Assembly: GCA_034336665.1 (NCBI GenBank)
Contig: CM067576.1
Span: 16,303,960 to 16,367,959, forward strand
DNA from: Luscinia megarhynchos
Lineage: Eukaryota; Chordata; Aves; Passeriformes; Turdidae
Reading direction: 5' to 3'
DNA: 64,000 nucleotides
Both the position numbers and the translations under genes were made by a program. Under the pieces are notes generated by a model, which made no database searches, was not told the origin of the DNA, and worked only from the letters and a program-made list of their open reading frames with translations. Below, in pieces: positions 20,601-33,340 of the stretch (the stretch's first letter is position 1; each line of letters opens with the position of its first letter).

Positions 20601-22529
20601 CGCAGGGGACAGAGGCAGCCCCGGGCATCCCTGGCACCCTCGGGGTGAGGCCGGTGATGGGGGATGTGTGTGGGTGCTCTGATGGGTGTCACCTGCTCAG
20701 CAGCACTTTGGGGACATCAATCCAGAAAATTCTAAAAAAAACCCCAAAAAACCTAAAAAATTAACAATAAAATAAAATAAAATAACTCCCAAAAATTTCC
20801 AAAAAATTTTTCCTCACCATCCGACAGCGTGGTCACTGCCACCTCTTCCGTTGCAATTCCTGGCCCATAAAGATTGAAAGCCAAAATTTGGAGCTGATAT
20901 TCCCGAATTTTTTTTCCTTTTTTCCCAAATTTTTCCCCCGAATTTTCCCCTATTTTTCCTCATTTTATTCCCATTTATTTTCCCATTTTCCCCCAATTTT
21001 TTCCCAATTTTTACCCAATTTTCCCCCAGAACACAGAGTGCTGTCAGCACCAGGGCAAAGGGGTGAGGCACCTCCTCCTCCGGGGGGTACCAGCCCCATA
21101 TTCCTGTCTCCAGCCCAGCCCTGGGGATGCACTCAGCTCCCCCCTGGGCAGGAGGGAGCGGAGCAGGGTTTTGCTCGAGGCTCTCCCCGCACGTGTCTGA
21201 GCAGAGCTGGCACCGGCAGGGGCCGAGCTGCGCTCCCGGGCTTGGGAAAACATGGGGAAAACAATAGCGTTCGTTAGCAGGAGGAGGAAAACCTTCCCGC
21301 GGGCTGAAATGAGGCTTTGATTGGGAACAGATGCGGGAGGAAGGTACCGGCACGGAGCGGGCACGGGGCCAGGGCCAGCCCGCTGCTCCTGGTGCGGGGC
21401 AGGGCAGGGGAGGGGAGGGTCGGATCCTTTCCCGCTGTCCTGCCTGCTCCAGGGCCGTCCTGGCAGGGAACGAGAGCAAGGAGGGAGGATGGAACGGCAC
21501 CTGGGGCGCACCTGGGTGCTGGACACAGACTGGTTGATCCAGCCCCGGCTGCTGGGGGTCAGGGATCCCTCACTCCTGTCTCCTGGCTGGGTGGGGTCGC
21601 TGTGCGGTACCAGGAGGAGCTGCAAGCCCAGGAGGGATGTGGGACTGCGTGGGAGGCTGAGCCTTGTCCCCCACAGGCTGCTGCAGGCCAGCACAAAATC
21701 TCAGGGAAAATCCTGGTGTGGCTTCCAGCTCATCCTCCTCCTCCTCATCCTCCTCCAGTGGCAGGCCCAGCAGGACAGCCCGCAGCTCAAAGGAAAGGCT
21801 GAGCATGCTGCTGCTGCTGGAATCCTGTGCCCTGCTGCCCGCAGGGAGCCTGGTGTCGTGGCTCTGGGCAGAGACGTGCAGAGTGGCTCAGCAGGGCCCG
21901 ACCCTGTGCCACCTCTCCCTCCTTCCCTCTCTTTCCCCGGCAGGAGGGGTGTGGATTTTCCCACATTCCTGATCCCTGATTCCCATTCGCTGCCAGATCT
22001 GAGCTCGGGAATGTCCTGCAACCATCATGAGGGAGAAGAGAGCACCACGCTGCCCTTGAAGCCCCCAAATTCCCCCATCAAGACCTGCGGAGGGTCCTCA
22101 CCCCCCCTGAGGCAGCACAAGCCTTTTCCCCTCCCAGCTGCAGCTCCCAGGGCTGGGAGGTGGCTGTGCCCTCGTTCCTGGCAAGGGAAGGGATACAGGA
22201 GAGAGGAAGGGATGCGGAGCTGACCCAGCCAGGCTCCAGACACCCACCCAAGCCCAGATCACCCCACCAGGCGCTGGGGGCGCTGCCAGGACCCATCTGG
22301 GGGGGTGACAGGATCGATACTCACCTGAACCAGAGAATCCCAGCACCCCAGGGAGCGGGAAGGGCTCCATCCGCCTCTCCCCCTGGCTCGGTGACAGCAC
22401 CATCAGCACCTCTGGAGGCTGCTGGGCCCTTTTTAACCCTTTCCTAGCAGGGCTGGTTGCCAGCGGCCCCCCCGCGCCCCCGCCCTCGGCAGCGGCTCCG
22501 GCGGGAGGCAATCGGCAGGAGCGCGCTGC
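20601..22529. other. Gene-free stretch with A-rich and T/C-rich simple tracts
   Basis: An (AAAAT)n-like tract lies near 20730-20785. A strand-asymmetric tract of TTTTCCC/AATTTT periodicity (about 12-13 bp) occupies about 20905-21030. A short (CTC)n run is near 21730-21755. The rest is unique GC-rich sequence without recognisable exons. Confidence 0.
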
Positions 22530-22720
22530 GGAGCGGCGCTTTTCTTCTCTAATCTTCTTATTTCATTTCAGCGTTTACAATACAGCCAGCCGCTAATCCT
22601 GACATCAAACACGCCACGCGCGCCTCCGAGCCGCGCCGACGTCAGGCTGCCAGGAGCTGCCAGCTCCGACGGCTCCAGATAACAGGCGGGGAAAAGACAA
22701 GGGAAGGGCTCCGGCAGCAG
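22530..22720. promoter_or_regulatory. Candidate conserved non-coding element
   Basis: TCTAATCTTCTTATTTC, GTTTACAATACAGCC and GCTAATCCTGACATC in succession, then a GC-rich half. Unique, non-coding. Confidence 0.
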
Positions 22721-23261
22721 GATGAGCTGGCAGCGAGTCCTGCAGAGCCCCCGGGCCACCCACAAGGTGCCCTCGGGTGCAGGAGCCACGAGTGGGGTGG
22801 GGTGGGTGCTGGTTGTGCAGGGCAGGTTTGGTCTTTAGTGAGGGGTTGGAGGCAAAGTCACACAAAGTGGCAGAGCTGGGTGACCCTGGCTCATCCACCC
22901 CGCTGTGCCCTGGAGCTGCACGGAGCCCTGGAGTCCTGGGGAGCAGAGCTGGGCACCTTTAGGTGCCATGGGCTGGGGCCATCCCATGCTCGAGGCTCTT
23001 CCCAGTCTCCGCCTCACTGGAGCATCCTTTGGTTTCCAGGCGTGGCAGCAGGAGCTCGGCTGGAGTCCTGGGGAATGCACCGGGAATGCTGGGATGTGCA
23101 GGTGTGTGGGGACAGTGTGTGACACCCGGCGCCCACAGGCCTCACCCTCGTGGGGCGGCGGCAGAGATCCAAGGGCAGGACAACCCACGGTGCCCGTGAG
23201 TCCCTGTGCCCAGTCCCATCAGCAGCTCCTCTGTGATGGACACCAGCTGCTGGCACAGCAA

Positions 23262-23437
23262 TTCCCGAGGCTGGGCAGGCCCTGGCACAGCGTGCCCAAA
23301 GAAGCTGTGGCTGCCCCTGGATCCCTGGAAGTGCCCAAGGGCAGGCTGGGCTGGGTTTGGAGCAGCCTGGGATGGTGGGAGGTGAACTTTGAGGCGCCTT
23401 GCAGCCCAAACGGAATTGTTCTGTGATTCTGTGCAGC
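23262..23437 (+). mobile_element. CR1 LINE 3' fragment
   Basis: AAAGAAGCTGTGGCTGCCCC, TGGATCCCTGGAAGTGCCC, GGTGGGAGGTGAACTTTG and GTTCTGTGATTCTGTG, the CR1 tail in sense orientation. Confidence 0.
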
Positions 23438-23879
23438 TTCCCTGCTCCCATTGCAGTGACACAGATCTACCAGCCTCTGCAGAGTCCCTGGGGGGCGGTT
23501 TTCCTTCCCAGCCTGGTGTCCTGAACTGATTTCCAGCTGCTGGGAGACTCCTGGACTTCCCTTGGAGCTGAGACGTTCCACAGGGCTGGATCGGGGGAGG
23601 GAGGCAGGAAATGATGAATCCCTCCTCAGGTCCTGCTGAGGATGGGCTCCCTGCCTGGATCCCTCTCCTGGCGGTTCCTGAGGGCGCCCGAGGCTCAGTG
23701 AGGCTTTGCCCTGTGCCCACACAGCTTCACCATCCTCTTCCTCAGCCCGTGGAGGAGGAAGGAGCCCAGCAAACACAGGCAGCACCAGAGGATGTGAGGA
23801 ATGAGCAGAAGGACTCGTGTCCCCATGCAAACCTCCCCCTCGCTCTGTGCCAGGTGTGGTGTGGGGTCACCTCCCACGG

Positions 23880-24040
23880 AACAGTCTCAGCTCTGATCCA
23901 CATCTCAATATTTAGGATTTAATCTGCACTGAACTAAGTAGCTTCTTTATTTATTTTCCCCCCCTCCTTTTAAGGCAGCGAAGAGCTGCGACTCAATAGG
24001 AATTAATTTGCCTAATTAGTGTCTTTGGGAAGCTCTCCCT
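23880..24040. promoter_or_regulatory. Candidate conserved non-coding element
   Basis: CTCAATATTTAGGATTTAAT, TTCTTTATTTATTTTCC and GGAATTAATTTGCCTAATTA (about 23999-24018) form an AT-rich island with several TAATT cores. No ORF. Confidence 0.
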
Positions 24041-24237
24041 CCTGCGCATGCCCCGGCTGGGGGGGATTCCAGGTTTTGGGGATGCTCCGTGCAGGCTGTG
24101 CCTGCTGCGAGCGGCCCGGGATCCCTCCCTCAGCTCCTCCTGCCCCTGCCCCAACCGGGGGGTGCCCATGGCCCTGGGGGCGCCCCGGGGTGGGCAGGGG
24201 GCGGGGGCCGGCCCGGGGGGCGGGAGCGGGCGGCTGC

Positions 24238-24570
24238 CAGGGAAGATGAATGGTTTTAATCACACCGCTTACAGGGCACCATCTGAAGTTTCGTGTAAGT
24301 TATGATAGCGACAGTTTGCACGAAAATTGTATTTCCAGGCTTCATTGACTGGCTTAATGAGAATCTTTACGTGTCAGATATTAAATTAAGAAATTAAAGA
24401 GCTGTTTCGGTGTGTATAGACTCCTTCCCTCGCACCGAGCTGCTTCTTCCAGATCAATCAGGAGCGCGCCTCTAGAAAAGATGGGAGAAGCCTTTGATTT
24501 TCTGTCACCGGGGAAGTGAATCTAATGCGCGTTGGCACCTAATTCATGTTTTATTAAAAGGCATGAGGTG
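24238..24570. promoter_or_regulatory. Strong candidate conserved enhancer-like element
   Basis: About 330 bp of unique, evenly mixed sequence inside very GC-rich flanks (24100-24235 and 24580 on). Motifs include GGTTTTAATCACACC, GTAAGTTATGATAGCG, CTTAATGAGAATC, GATATTAAATTAAG, AGATCAATCAGG and CCTAATTCATG. No open frame shows homology. Of all islands in the window it is the longest and most CNE-like. Confidence 0.
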
Positions 24571-25104
24571 GCTGCTGCCGGCCCCCGCCTCTGCCTGCTG
24601 CCCTCTCTGGGAGGAGGGAGCAGCCCCGGCGCTGCCACCCTCGGCTCTGAGCGCTGCCTGGCTGCCACACGTGTCCCAAATGCCACCATCCCGGGGCTGG
24701 GGACACCAGGAGGTGCCAGGTGCTAGCCAGAGATTAAGGTCGACTTGGAAAAAGCCACGTTGGAATCACCAGGTTGGAAAAATTTGCTGCTGTCCTGCGT
24801 GGCATCTCTGCTTTCCTCCCTGTGCTGGCTGAGTTTGACCTGAATTCCCTGAGCTTTTTGGTCTCTTCCCTCTGGTTTTGCTGGGAATGGGTACTTGGCC
24901 AACAACTGGCCAGCTGGGACGGGGAAGGTGTGACAGCCATGGGGTGGGACTTGAGCCATGGAGCAGGGCTGGGCAGGGACAGGCTCTTGGGCACAGTGAG
25001 CTGGATGGGGCAGAGACTCCCTGAGTGCCACAGACCCTGGAGACAAACAGCTGGCACAGGAATGGGGAGAGTAACCCCGAGATGAGGGACCCAGGGATCA
25101 GTGT

Positions 25105-25240
25105 CCCAAGGCAGGGACGCCCAGGTACAGCAGGGACACCAGGGATAAACGGCCCTGGGTGAGGCCATCCACGGACACCAGGGATAAACGGCCCTGCATG
25201 GCCTCCCACGGGGACACCAGGGATAAATCCCCCTGTAGAG
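25105..25240. repeat. About 45-bp tandem triplication
   Basis: Three units starting GGACACCAGGGATAAA, followed by CGGCCCTG and a diverged link. Copies begin near 25,133, 25,173 and 25,211. Confidence 0.
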
Positions 25241-25789
25241 GCACGCAGGGGCTCTGGGAATAACCCCTGGAGCAGGGACATGCTGGGACAGTGCAGATAA
25301 GTTGGGGGCACCAGTCAGCTCAGAGAGAGTCCAGATGGGATGTGGCTGTGTTTCCTGATCCACCTGCACCCTGTCACAGAGGACCCTGGGGACACTTCGG
25401 TCACGAAAAGGGGACAGGGCCCCCAATCCCTGGTGCTCAGCACTCTTGGATGGAGTCCTGCCACTCTCCCAGTCGTTCCAAAGCCGCAGGTGAGGAGAGG
25501 AAGGTGTTGTTGCTCCAAACTCTCTGTCAGGGCAGGAAAAATCCCCTCTCCAGGCCTCTGAGCACCACCATCCATCTTCTGCTCCCTGTGCCGGCCCCAG
25601 CTTCCCCTTGTGTGGAGAAACCTGGTGTAAACAGCTTAATTTGGCACCAATATGAGCGGTGACACCATGTGCCGTGTCCCCATCGATTCAGCCAGTCGGG
25701 CCCCATCAGTCATTTGGGCCTTTCCACTTTCTGATTTTACAATCAGAAGGGATCAACCTTCCTGGGCTGGGCTTGCTGTGTGTCCCTCA

Positions 25790-25990
25790 GCCCCATGGCC
25801 AGTGTCACCTCTCTCCCCACTCTCTGGCACTCCATGTCCCCACAGGAGCCTGGTCCCAGTGTCACCAGTCCTGTCCTCACTCACTGGGACCCTCTCTCCC
25901 TGCAGGAGTGTGGTCACAGTGTCACCAGCCCTGTCTCCACCCACTGGGACCCTCTGTCCCCACAGGAGCCTGGTCCTGGTGCCACACACA
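25790..25990. repeat. About 60-bp tandem triplication
   Basis: Three copies of a unit containing GTGTCACCAG, CCTGTC, CACTGGGACCCTCT and CAGGAGCCTGGTC. The copies differ by scattered substitutions. Confidence 0.
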
Positions 25991-26219
25991 GAGTTGCTCC
26001 CACATCCCTCAGGACACTTGTGGGTGCCAAAGGAGATGTGGTAGAAGCTGGAGCCACGGTGCCCCCTCCAACAAGGACTGAGTGCCAGGATTCCTGCAGG
26101 GATGGTGCCCCCAGGCACCCTGGCCCAGCAGGACCTCGGTGTCGCTGTCCCCAGGCCGGCCGAGGTGCTGTCGCCGCCTCGCCAGCCCACCCTGGCAGCC
26201 GGGCACCCCGCTGGCCCTG

Positions 26220-26440
26220 CCTAAATGTCTCATTAAAGAGATTTGCGGGGCTGCTGAGCCGCGCTGTAATCTGGCGCTTACCGTTCATTTGTTCCAGCGT
26301 CTCAGGCAGTCGGCAAAGGTCGTTGGATCTTTAATTACGGGCAGACAAGCGGCGGGCGCAGCGGGGAGGAGGAGAAGCTGCGGGCAGGCGGCCCGAGAGC
26401 GGCGAGCGCGGATAACGAGGGAGACGCTCCGCTCTGCCCT
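26220..26440. promoter_or_regulatory. Candidate conserved non-coding element
   Basis: AAATGTCTCATTAAAGAG, GTAATCTGGCGCTTACC, GTTCATTTGTTCCAGC and GGATCTTTAATTACGGGC, then CpG-rich sequence. Unique and non-coding. Confidence 0.
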
Positions 26441-26906
26441 CGGGAGCCGGCAGGCGACACGGGCCGCGCTGTCACAGCGCCCTTGTCACAGCCTGGCTGC
26501 GCACTGACCGCAGCCTCGCCTGGCATCGCCTCCTTCCTCATCCTCCTGGGTGTTGGCGGTGCCCCCTGCACAGCCCGGCTCGTCTCCTTCCCGCTCCTCC
26601 CGTGCTGCGTGCCCAGCCCTGGATGCACGGACGCGGCTGTGCCAGGATCGGGTCAGCTGGGACAAGCCAGAATTCCCAGCTGGCAAAACCCCTGCGATGT
26701 GCTGGCGTGCAGGAGCCCGCGGGTGCTCCCTGCCCCCGACCCGTGTCGGGTGGAGGTGGCTGGGGGTGCTGGGGGTGGCTGAGTGCCTGCATGCAGCTGC
26801 CAGGGCTGAGCTTTCCCGGGGAGTGAGGGGTGTTTGAGCCCCTGGGGGTGTTCCCCAATGCCCCCATCCCACAGACTCTGCGGGGATGTGTGCACAGACA
26901 CGGCTT

Positions 26907-27006
26907 GGATGGAGCTCCGAGCCACCTGGAACAGTGGGAAGTGTCCTGCCCGTGGCTTTTGAGATGGGCTTTGAGGTCCTTTCCAGCCCAAACATCTCCG
27001 GGATGC
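26907..27006 (+). mobile_element. CR1 LINE 3' terminus (short)
   Basis: CACCTGGAACAGTGGGAAGT, GTCCTGCCCGTGGC and GAGGTCCTTTCCAGCCC match the last 100 bp of CR1 in sense orientation; diverged. Confidence 0.
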
Positions 27007-27789
27007 CGTGAGTTTAGGATCCGGGCTGAATTCCAGGTGTACACGCACACCTCGCCCCGTGTGTGATGCGGAGCCGCGGGGTGTCCGAGCTGCAGAGGGT
27101 CCCGAGGGTGTGGGGGGCTGTCAGGGCTCCAAGGAGCGGGTGGCAGCAGGGTGGGCTGCAGGGACAGTCAGCCCATTGTCCCTCCCCTGCCGGCCCCGCC
27201 GCCGTCGTTACCGGGCTGTCACCTCCCGTGTCACGGGAACCAGGCGCTCCGGCTGCGCTGCTCTCGGGGTGACGGGCAGGGACCGTGACTGCGCTGTCAC
27301 CTCTGTCCCCTGCCCCCTGCTCTGCCTGGCCCCGTCCCGGCAGCCTGGGGGTGCCGAGTGTGCTCCCGCTGTCCCCTCGCTGTCCCCAGGGGCTGCCAAA
27401 CGTGCCAGGGGGTGCAAAGGCTCTGCCCCCGTGCCGGGGGTCCCCGCGGCGCTCGGGGCGCCCCCGGGGCTGGCTGCAGCCTGAGTGACAGCTTGTCGCC
27501 CTAATGAGCCGCGCTGCCGGAGCCGATGGCTGCCACCTCCTCGGGCCACCCCTGGGGACTCGCCCCGCGGGGGAGCCCCGGGCCGGCGGGGGGTGACACT
27601 GACGCAGCGCTTTCTCCCTGAGCGTCACTGGGAAGCTGCCTGGGTTTGCCTCCGCCCGGCGGCCTGCGGGCTCCAGGAGTGTCCCCTGTCTGTCCCCAGA
27701 CATCCCGGGCAGGGCAGGGGGGCTGAGCCCGGCCAGGGCTGCAGGTCACGGTGGGCACTGGGCACCCTGAGTGATTCTGGGGCACAGCA
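27007..27789. other. CpG-rich unique sequence, no gene seen
   Basis: Strongly GC- and CpG-rich between a CR1 tail and the next array. It could be a CpG island, but I find no exon, TATA box or recognisable promoter next to it. Confidence 0.
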
Positions 27790-28275
27790 TCGTCCTCTTC
27801 CTCAGTCCCACCGTTCCTGGAGCATCCTCCTGCCTGGGCTGGAAATTCTGGATCTTCCTCTGCCTCAGTATCACCATTTTTAGAGCATTCTCTTCCTCGT
27901 ATCACCATTTCTGGATCATCCTCTACCTCAGTATCACAATTTTTAGAGCATCCTCTGCCTCAGTATCACCGTTTCTGGAGCATCCTCTGCCTCAGCATCA
28001 CAATTTTTAGAGCATCCTCTGCCTCAGCATCACCATTTCTGGATCATTCTCTACCTTAGTATCACAATTTTTATAGCATCATCTGCCTCAGTATCACCGT
28101 TTCTGGAGCATCCTCCTGCTCTGCATTTTTAGAGCATCCTCCTGCCTCAGCCCTACCCTTCTAGAGCATCCCCTTCAATCCCATCTCAGCATTTTTGGAG
28201 CATCCTCTGGTGTCAGCATCATCATTTTTGGAGCATCTTCTGCCTTGGCATCACCATTTCTGGGCATCCTCTGCT
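27790..28275. repeat. About 32-bp minisatellite
   Basis: About 14 units of GCATCCTCTGCCTCAGTATC followed by ACCATTTTTAGA or ACCGTTTCTGGA. Copies vary in which of the two endings they carry, often alternating. Confidence 0.
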
Positions 28276-28424
28276 CAGTTCCTGCATCACTTCAGCTGTG
28301 CCCACGGTGCCAGCCCCAGCTCCCAGCCCCATCCCTTTCTCCAGCGAGAGTCCTCATCCCGTGTTTCCCTGTCTCCCATCTCTCTCCCTTCCTCCCACAT
28401 CTCACTGGCTCCCTTGAAGACTCA

Positions 28425-28520
28425 CATGCCTAATCCGCTTGTTAGCCTCTCCCTTCATCTAAAACCAATATGCAGCTGAACGCTGGAGATAATTAATTGA
28501 TCAATTAGATAGAGAACTGC
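28425..28520. promoter_or_regulatory. Candidate conserved non-coding element
   Basis: GCCTAATCCGCTTGTTAGCC, AAACCAATATGCAGC and GATAATTAATTGATCAATTA; dense homeodomain-type cores in about 95 bp. Confidence 0.
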
Positions 28521-28954
28521 CTGTGCTCGTGGCACCGAGCACACGGAGGAGGGGGGGCCGTGCCAGCACACCTGGCAGTGCCCACGCCTGACTGAGGGGG
28601 GCTGTGCCCACCCGGGGTGTGCTCAGCGTCCCCACAGGAGGGGACAGGCCACCAGCCAAGGTGACCACGGCTGCAGGGCAAGGCACCTCATGCCTGTGGC
28701 ACATGATGTGACACAGTCACACCAGAGCTGGGAGGGTGCAAGTGCTCCAAATCCTGCCCAGGGGGTCTTTCTCACCCTGGCATCCCCAAAACTCCCCTTC
28801 TCCCGGCTGCTGCTGTGCCCCCAGACATCCCAGAGCACACATCGGGGTGCTGAGCACCTGGAGGGGTCCCAGCTGTCAGGGTGGGGGTCCCAGCTGTCAC
28901 AGTGGGGTGCCAGCACGCCGAGGGGGGGCTGCCAGCCAGGCAGGGTGCTGCAGG

Positions 28955-29175
28955 CAAGTAAATAATGCAGCAAACTCATGTCTGCCAACCCCCTCCTCCC
29001 CGAGCTTTGAAAAGCAACACATTACCCTGATCTCCAGACATGAGTTTTTGTCACCAAACAGGGTGATGAGGAGACTTTGAAGCAAATACAAACACCGGGA
29101 AAGGGAATACATAAGAAGAGAGTCGCGTGTTCTCTTCAGAAAACAATTGCGGTGTCAACTACACGGAGCAGCTCC
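28955..29175. promoter_or_regulatory. Candidate conserved element with 13-bp inverted repeat
   Basis: Contains AAACTCATGTCTG (28972-28984) and its exact reverse complement CAGACATGAGTTT (29035-29047), 50 bases apart. Unique text continues through GAAGCAAATACAAACACC and GAAAACAATTGCGGTG. No ORF. Confidence 0.
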
Positions 29176-30079
29176 GTGGAGGGGGAGCTGCTAACCAGGA
29201 ACCTGACAGCCCCAAACGCCGGGAATTAGCATCCAAAGAGGGAAATCATCCCTCTGCTGACAGGGCTGCAGCATCTTCCCCTCTCCAGGTCACACAGGGT
29301 TCGCTTCCCCTCCTGCCCCTTGCTCCACACTCTGTGCTCTGTGCGCCCCCACTCGTGCCCCAGCGTGGTGGCATCGCTGTCCCAGCTGGGGACAAATCCT
29401 CTCTTCTCCCTGCTGTGCTTTGTCACCTGCACGCACAGTCCTGCCTTGCACAGCTTGCACAAGCACTCACCCCTCTCTGGACACCCTCACACCTCACAGC
29501 TTCCACTCTGCCACCCCACACACCTCCCATGACCTCATTCCCCATGGATGCTCTCACATCCCCGTGGTCCTGCAGGCCCTCACCTGTGTGTTCCTTTTTC
29601 CTTCACACTCTCCCTGGAGCTCCCAAAATAACATTTACCTGTGCTATTTATAGCCTGGGAGATGGCATCACCCCTTGGCAGGTGCCCCTCTCCATCTGGA
29701 TTTCACCTGGACGTTTAAAATTGGGATTTGGGCAGGACTTGGGGGTCTGTCCTTAAACCAGGCCCTGCACTGAGAGGGTTCAGGGCAGCCCGTGGGAGCT
29801 CAGCTTGGGATGCTCCTTCTTCACCCCCCGGGGGCCAGTGATGGGCTGTGCCTGCTGATACCTTGGCGTGGGGACCCCGGGGGTGTTGGGGCACGGGGTG
29901 GCACCTCTGTGCCACGCACAGACACCTCTGTGCCACACCTGGCACCTCTGTGCCACACACAGGCACCTCTCTGCCTGGAGACGCAGCTGCACTGGTGCTC
30001 TGCACGTGCTGTGCACCCACTGCACGCTCAGCACTGAGCAAATCCCCCTGCACGAGCACTGCCAGCCTCCCCACAGCCA
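29176..30079. other. Gene-free stretch with a short 20-bp repeat
   Basis: Unique sequence except 29905-29975, where CACCTCTGTGCCACAC recurs four times at about 20-bp steps. Nothing else recognised. Confidence 0.
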
Positions 30080-31072
30080 CCCTGCAGGAGAAAACCCCCT
30101 GCTCACACTCATCCCTACACAAACACCTCCTCCTCACACTCATCCTGCAGGAGCAAATCCCACTGCTCACACTCATCCCTGAAGGAGCAAATCCCCCTGC
30201 TCACACTCATCCCTGCACAAACACTCACATCCTCCTCACACTCATCCTGCAGGAGCAAATCCCACTGCTCAAACTCATCCCTGCACAAACACCTCCTGCT
30301 CACACTCATCCTGCAGGAGCAAATCCCACTGCTCACACTCATCCCTGCACAAACACATCCTGCTTCACACTGACTGCAGGAGCAAATCCCACTGCTCACA
30401 CTCATCCCTGAAGGAGCAAATCCTGCTCACACTCATCCCTGCACAAACACTCTACATCCTCCCCTTACACTCATCTCTGCAGGAGCAAACCCCGCTCACA
30501 CCTTTCATCCCTGCACAAAACACCTCCCGCTCACACTCATCCTGCAGGAGTAGAAAAACCCCCTGCTCAAACTCATCCTGCAGGAGCAAATCCCCTGCTC
30601 ACACTCATCCCTGCACAAACACATCCTGCTCACACTCATCCTGCAGGAGCAAATCCCCTGCTCACACTCATCCTTGCACAAACACATCCTGCTCACACTC
30701 ACCCTGCAGGAGCAAATCCCCCTGCTCACACTCATCCTGCAGGAGCAAATCCAACTGTTCACACTCATCCCTGAAGGAACAAATCCCCCAGCTCACACTC
30801 ATCCCTGCACAAACACATCCTCCTCACACTCATCCCTGAAGGAACAAATCCCCCTGCTCACACTCATCCTGCAGGAGCAAATCCCCCTGCTCAAACTCAT
30901 CCCTGCATGTGCAAATCCCCCTGCTCACACTCATCCTTGCACAAGTATTCCCACCCTGCTCACACTCATCCCTGCAGGAGCAAATCCCCCTGCTCAAACT
31001 CATCCCTGCATGTGCAAATCCCACTGCTCACACTCGTCCCTGCACAAATATTCCCATCCTGCTCACACTCAC
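30080..31072. repeat. About 30-bp minisatellite
   Basis: About 30 or more units of two interleaved types. One is CTCACACTCATCCCTGCACA plus AACACATC; the other is CTCATCCTGCAGGAGCAAAT plus CCCCCTG. Their alternation gives a partial higher-order period of about 60 bp. Confidence 0.
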
Positions 31073-31084
31073 TGTGAACCCCCC

Positions 31085-33062
31085 CTCCAGCCCTGCAAGC
31101 CCTGCACACTCACTCAGCCCTGCACACCCCTCACCTCCCAAGCCCTGCACACCCCTCACCTCCCAAAACCCCACACACACCCCTCACTCTCCTAGATCCC
31201 GCACACACCCTCACCTCCCAGATCTCACACACCCCTCACCTCCCAGATCTCACACACCCTCACCTCCCAAACCTCACACCCCTCACCTCCCAGATCTCAC
31301 ACACCCTCACCTCCCAGACCCTGCACACCCCTCACCTCCCAGACCCCACACACCCCTCACCTCCCAGCCCTGCACACCCCTCACCTCCCAGATCTCACAC
31401 ACCCCTCACCTCCCTGTGATCTCACTACACCCTCACCTCCCCAGACCCCTCCAGCACACCCCTCACCTCCCAGACCCCGCACACCCCCTCACCTCCCAGA
31501 CCCCACACGACCCTCACCTCCCAGATCTCACATCACCTCCCTGACCCTGCACACCCCTCACCTCCCAGACCCCACACACCCCTCACCTCCCAGATCCCCA
31601 CACACCCCTCACCTCCCAGATCTCACACACCCCTCACCTCCCAGATCTCACACACCCCTCACCTCCCAGATCTCACACACCCCTCACCTCCCAGATCTCA
31701 CACACCCCTCACCTCCCAAAACCCCGACACCCCTCACCTCCCAGACCCCGCACACCCCTCACCTCCCAGATCCCACACACCCTCACCTCCCAAACTCTGC
31801 ACACCCCCTCACCTCCCAGATCTCACACACCCCCTCACCTCCCCAGATCTCACACACCCCTCACCTCCCAGACCCCGCACACCCTCACCTCCTGTGACCC
31901 TGCACACCCCTCACCTCCCAGCCCTGCACACACCCCTCACCTCCCAGACCCCACACACCCCTCACCTCCCAAACCCGCACACCCCTCACCTCCCAGATCT
32001 CACACGCACCCTCACCTCCCAGACCCTCACACACCCCTCACCTCCCAGATCTCACACACCCCTCACCTCCCGCAGATCCCACACACCCCTCACCCTCCCA
32101 GACCCCACACACCCCTCACCTCCCAGATCTCACACACCCCTCACCCCCAGACCCCCGCACACCCCTCACCTCCCAGACCCCACACACACCCTCACCCCAA
32201 AACCCCACACACCCCTCACCTCCCCAAAACCCCACACACCCCTCACCTCCCAGACCCTCGCGACACCCCTCACCTCCCAGATCTCACACACCCCTCACCT
32301 CCCCAAACCCCACACACACCCCCTCACCTCCCGGCAGATCTCACACACACCCCTCACCTCCCCAGACCCTGCACACCCCTCACCTCCCAGACCCCACACA
32401 CCCCTCACCTCCCCAGACCCCTGCACACCCCCTCACCTCCCAGATCTCACACACCCCTCACCTCCCCAAAACCCCGCACACCCCTCACCTCCCAGGATCC
32501 CACACACCCCTCACCTCCCAGACCGCACACCCCTCACCTCCCAGATCTCACACACCCCTCACCTCCCAGACCCCGCACACCCCTCACCTCCCTCAGATCT
32601 CACACACCCCTCACCTCCCAGCCCCTGCACACCCCTCACCTCCCCAGATCTCACACACACCCCTCACCCCCGGATCTCACACACCCCCTCACCTCCCCAG
32701 ATCTCACACACCCTCACCTCCCCGGATCTCACACACCCCTCACCTCCCAGGATCCTCACACACCCCCTCACCTCCCAGATCTCACACACCCCCTCACCTC
32801 CCAGATCCCCACACACCCCTCACCTCCCAGACCCCGCACACCCCTCACCTCCCAGCCCTCTGCACACCCCTCACCTCCCCAGATCTCACACACCCCTCAC
32901 CTCCTGCAGACCCTGCACACCCCTCACCTCCCAGATCTCACACACCCCTCACCTCCCAGATCCCACACACCCCTCACCTCCCAGACCCCTGCACACCTCT
33001 CACCTCCCAAACCCCACACACCCCTCACCTCCCAAACCCCTGCACACCCCTCACATCCCAGA
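31085..33062. repeat. About 25-bp minisatellite, long array
   Basis: About 80 units of CACCCCTCACCTCCCAGA followed by TCTCACA, CCCCACA or CCCTGCA. The plus strand is almost free of G, so the frame stays open for hundreds of codons without being a gene. It follows the 30-bp array with only about 12 bp between them. Confidence 0.
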
Positions 33063-33340
33063 CTCCTCCCCCTCAGGAACACTCCCCTGTGCCCCTCATT
33101 CCCGTACCCGTGTGCCAGACCTCAGTGCCCCTGATCCCCTGCCTCGCCTCCTGGCACACGCATCCTTCCTCAAGGCCCGTGGGAGCTCCCCTGCCATGAT
33201 CCCAAATTTGCTTTCCTCATTCCTGAGCCCAGGCGCTTCAGCTCTTTCCTGTAAACTCTCTGGACTCCCAAACCTTGCTTGGTCCTCACATCCCTGTGGA
33301 CCCCTCTCCACATTCCCTGTTCCTCTCAGCTCATCTCGCA

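Noticed and set aside
27007..27789. CpG-island promoter of a gene
   Set aside because: CpG density is high, but no first exon or transcript-like structure is seen on either strand.
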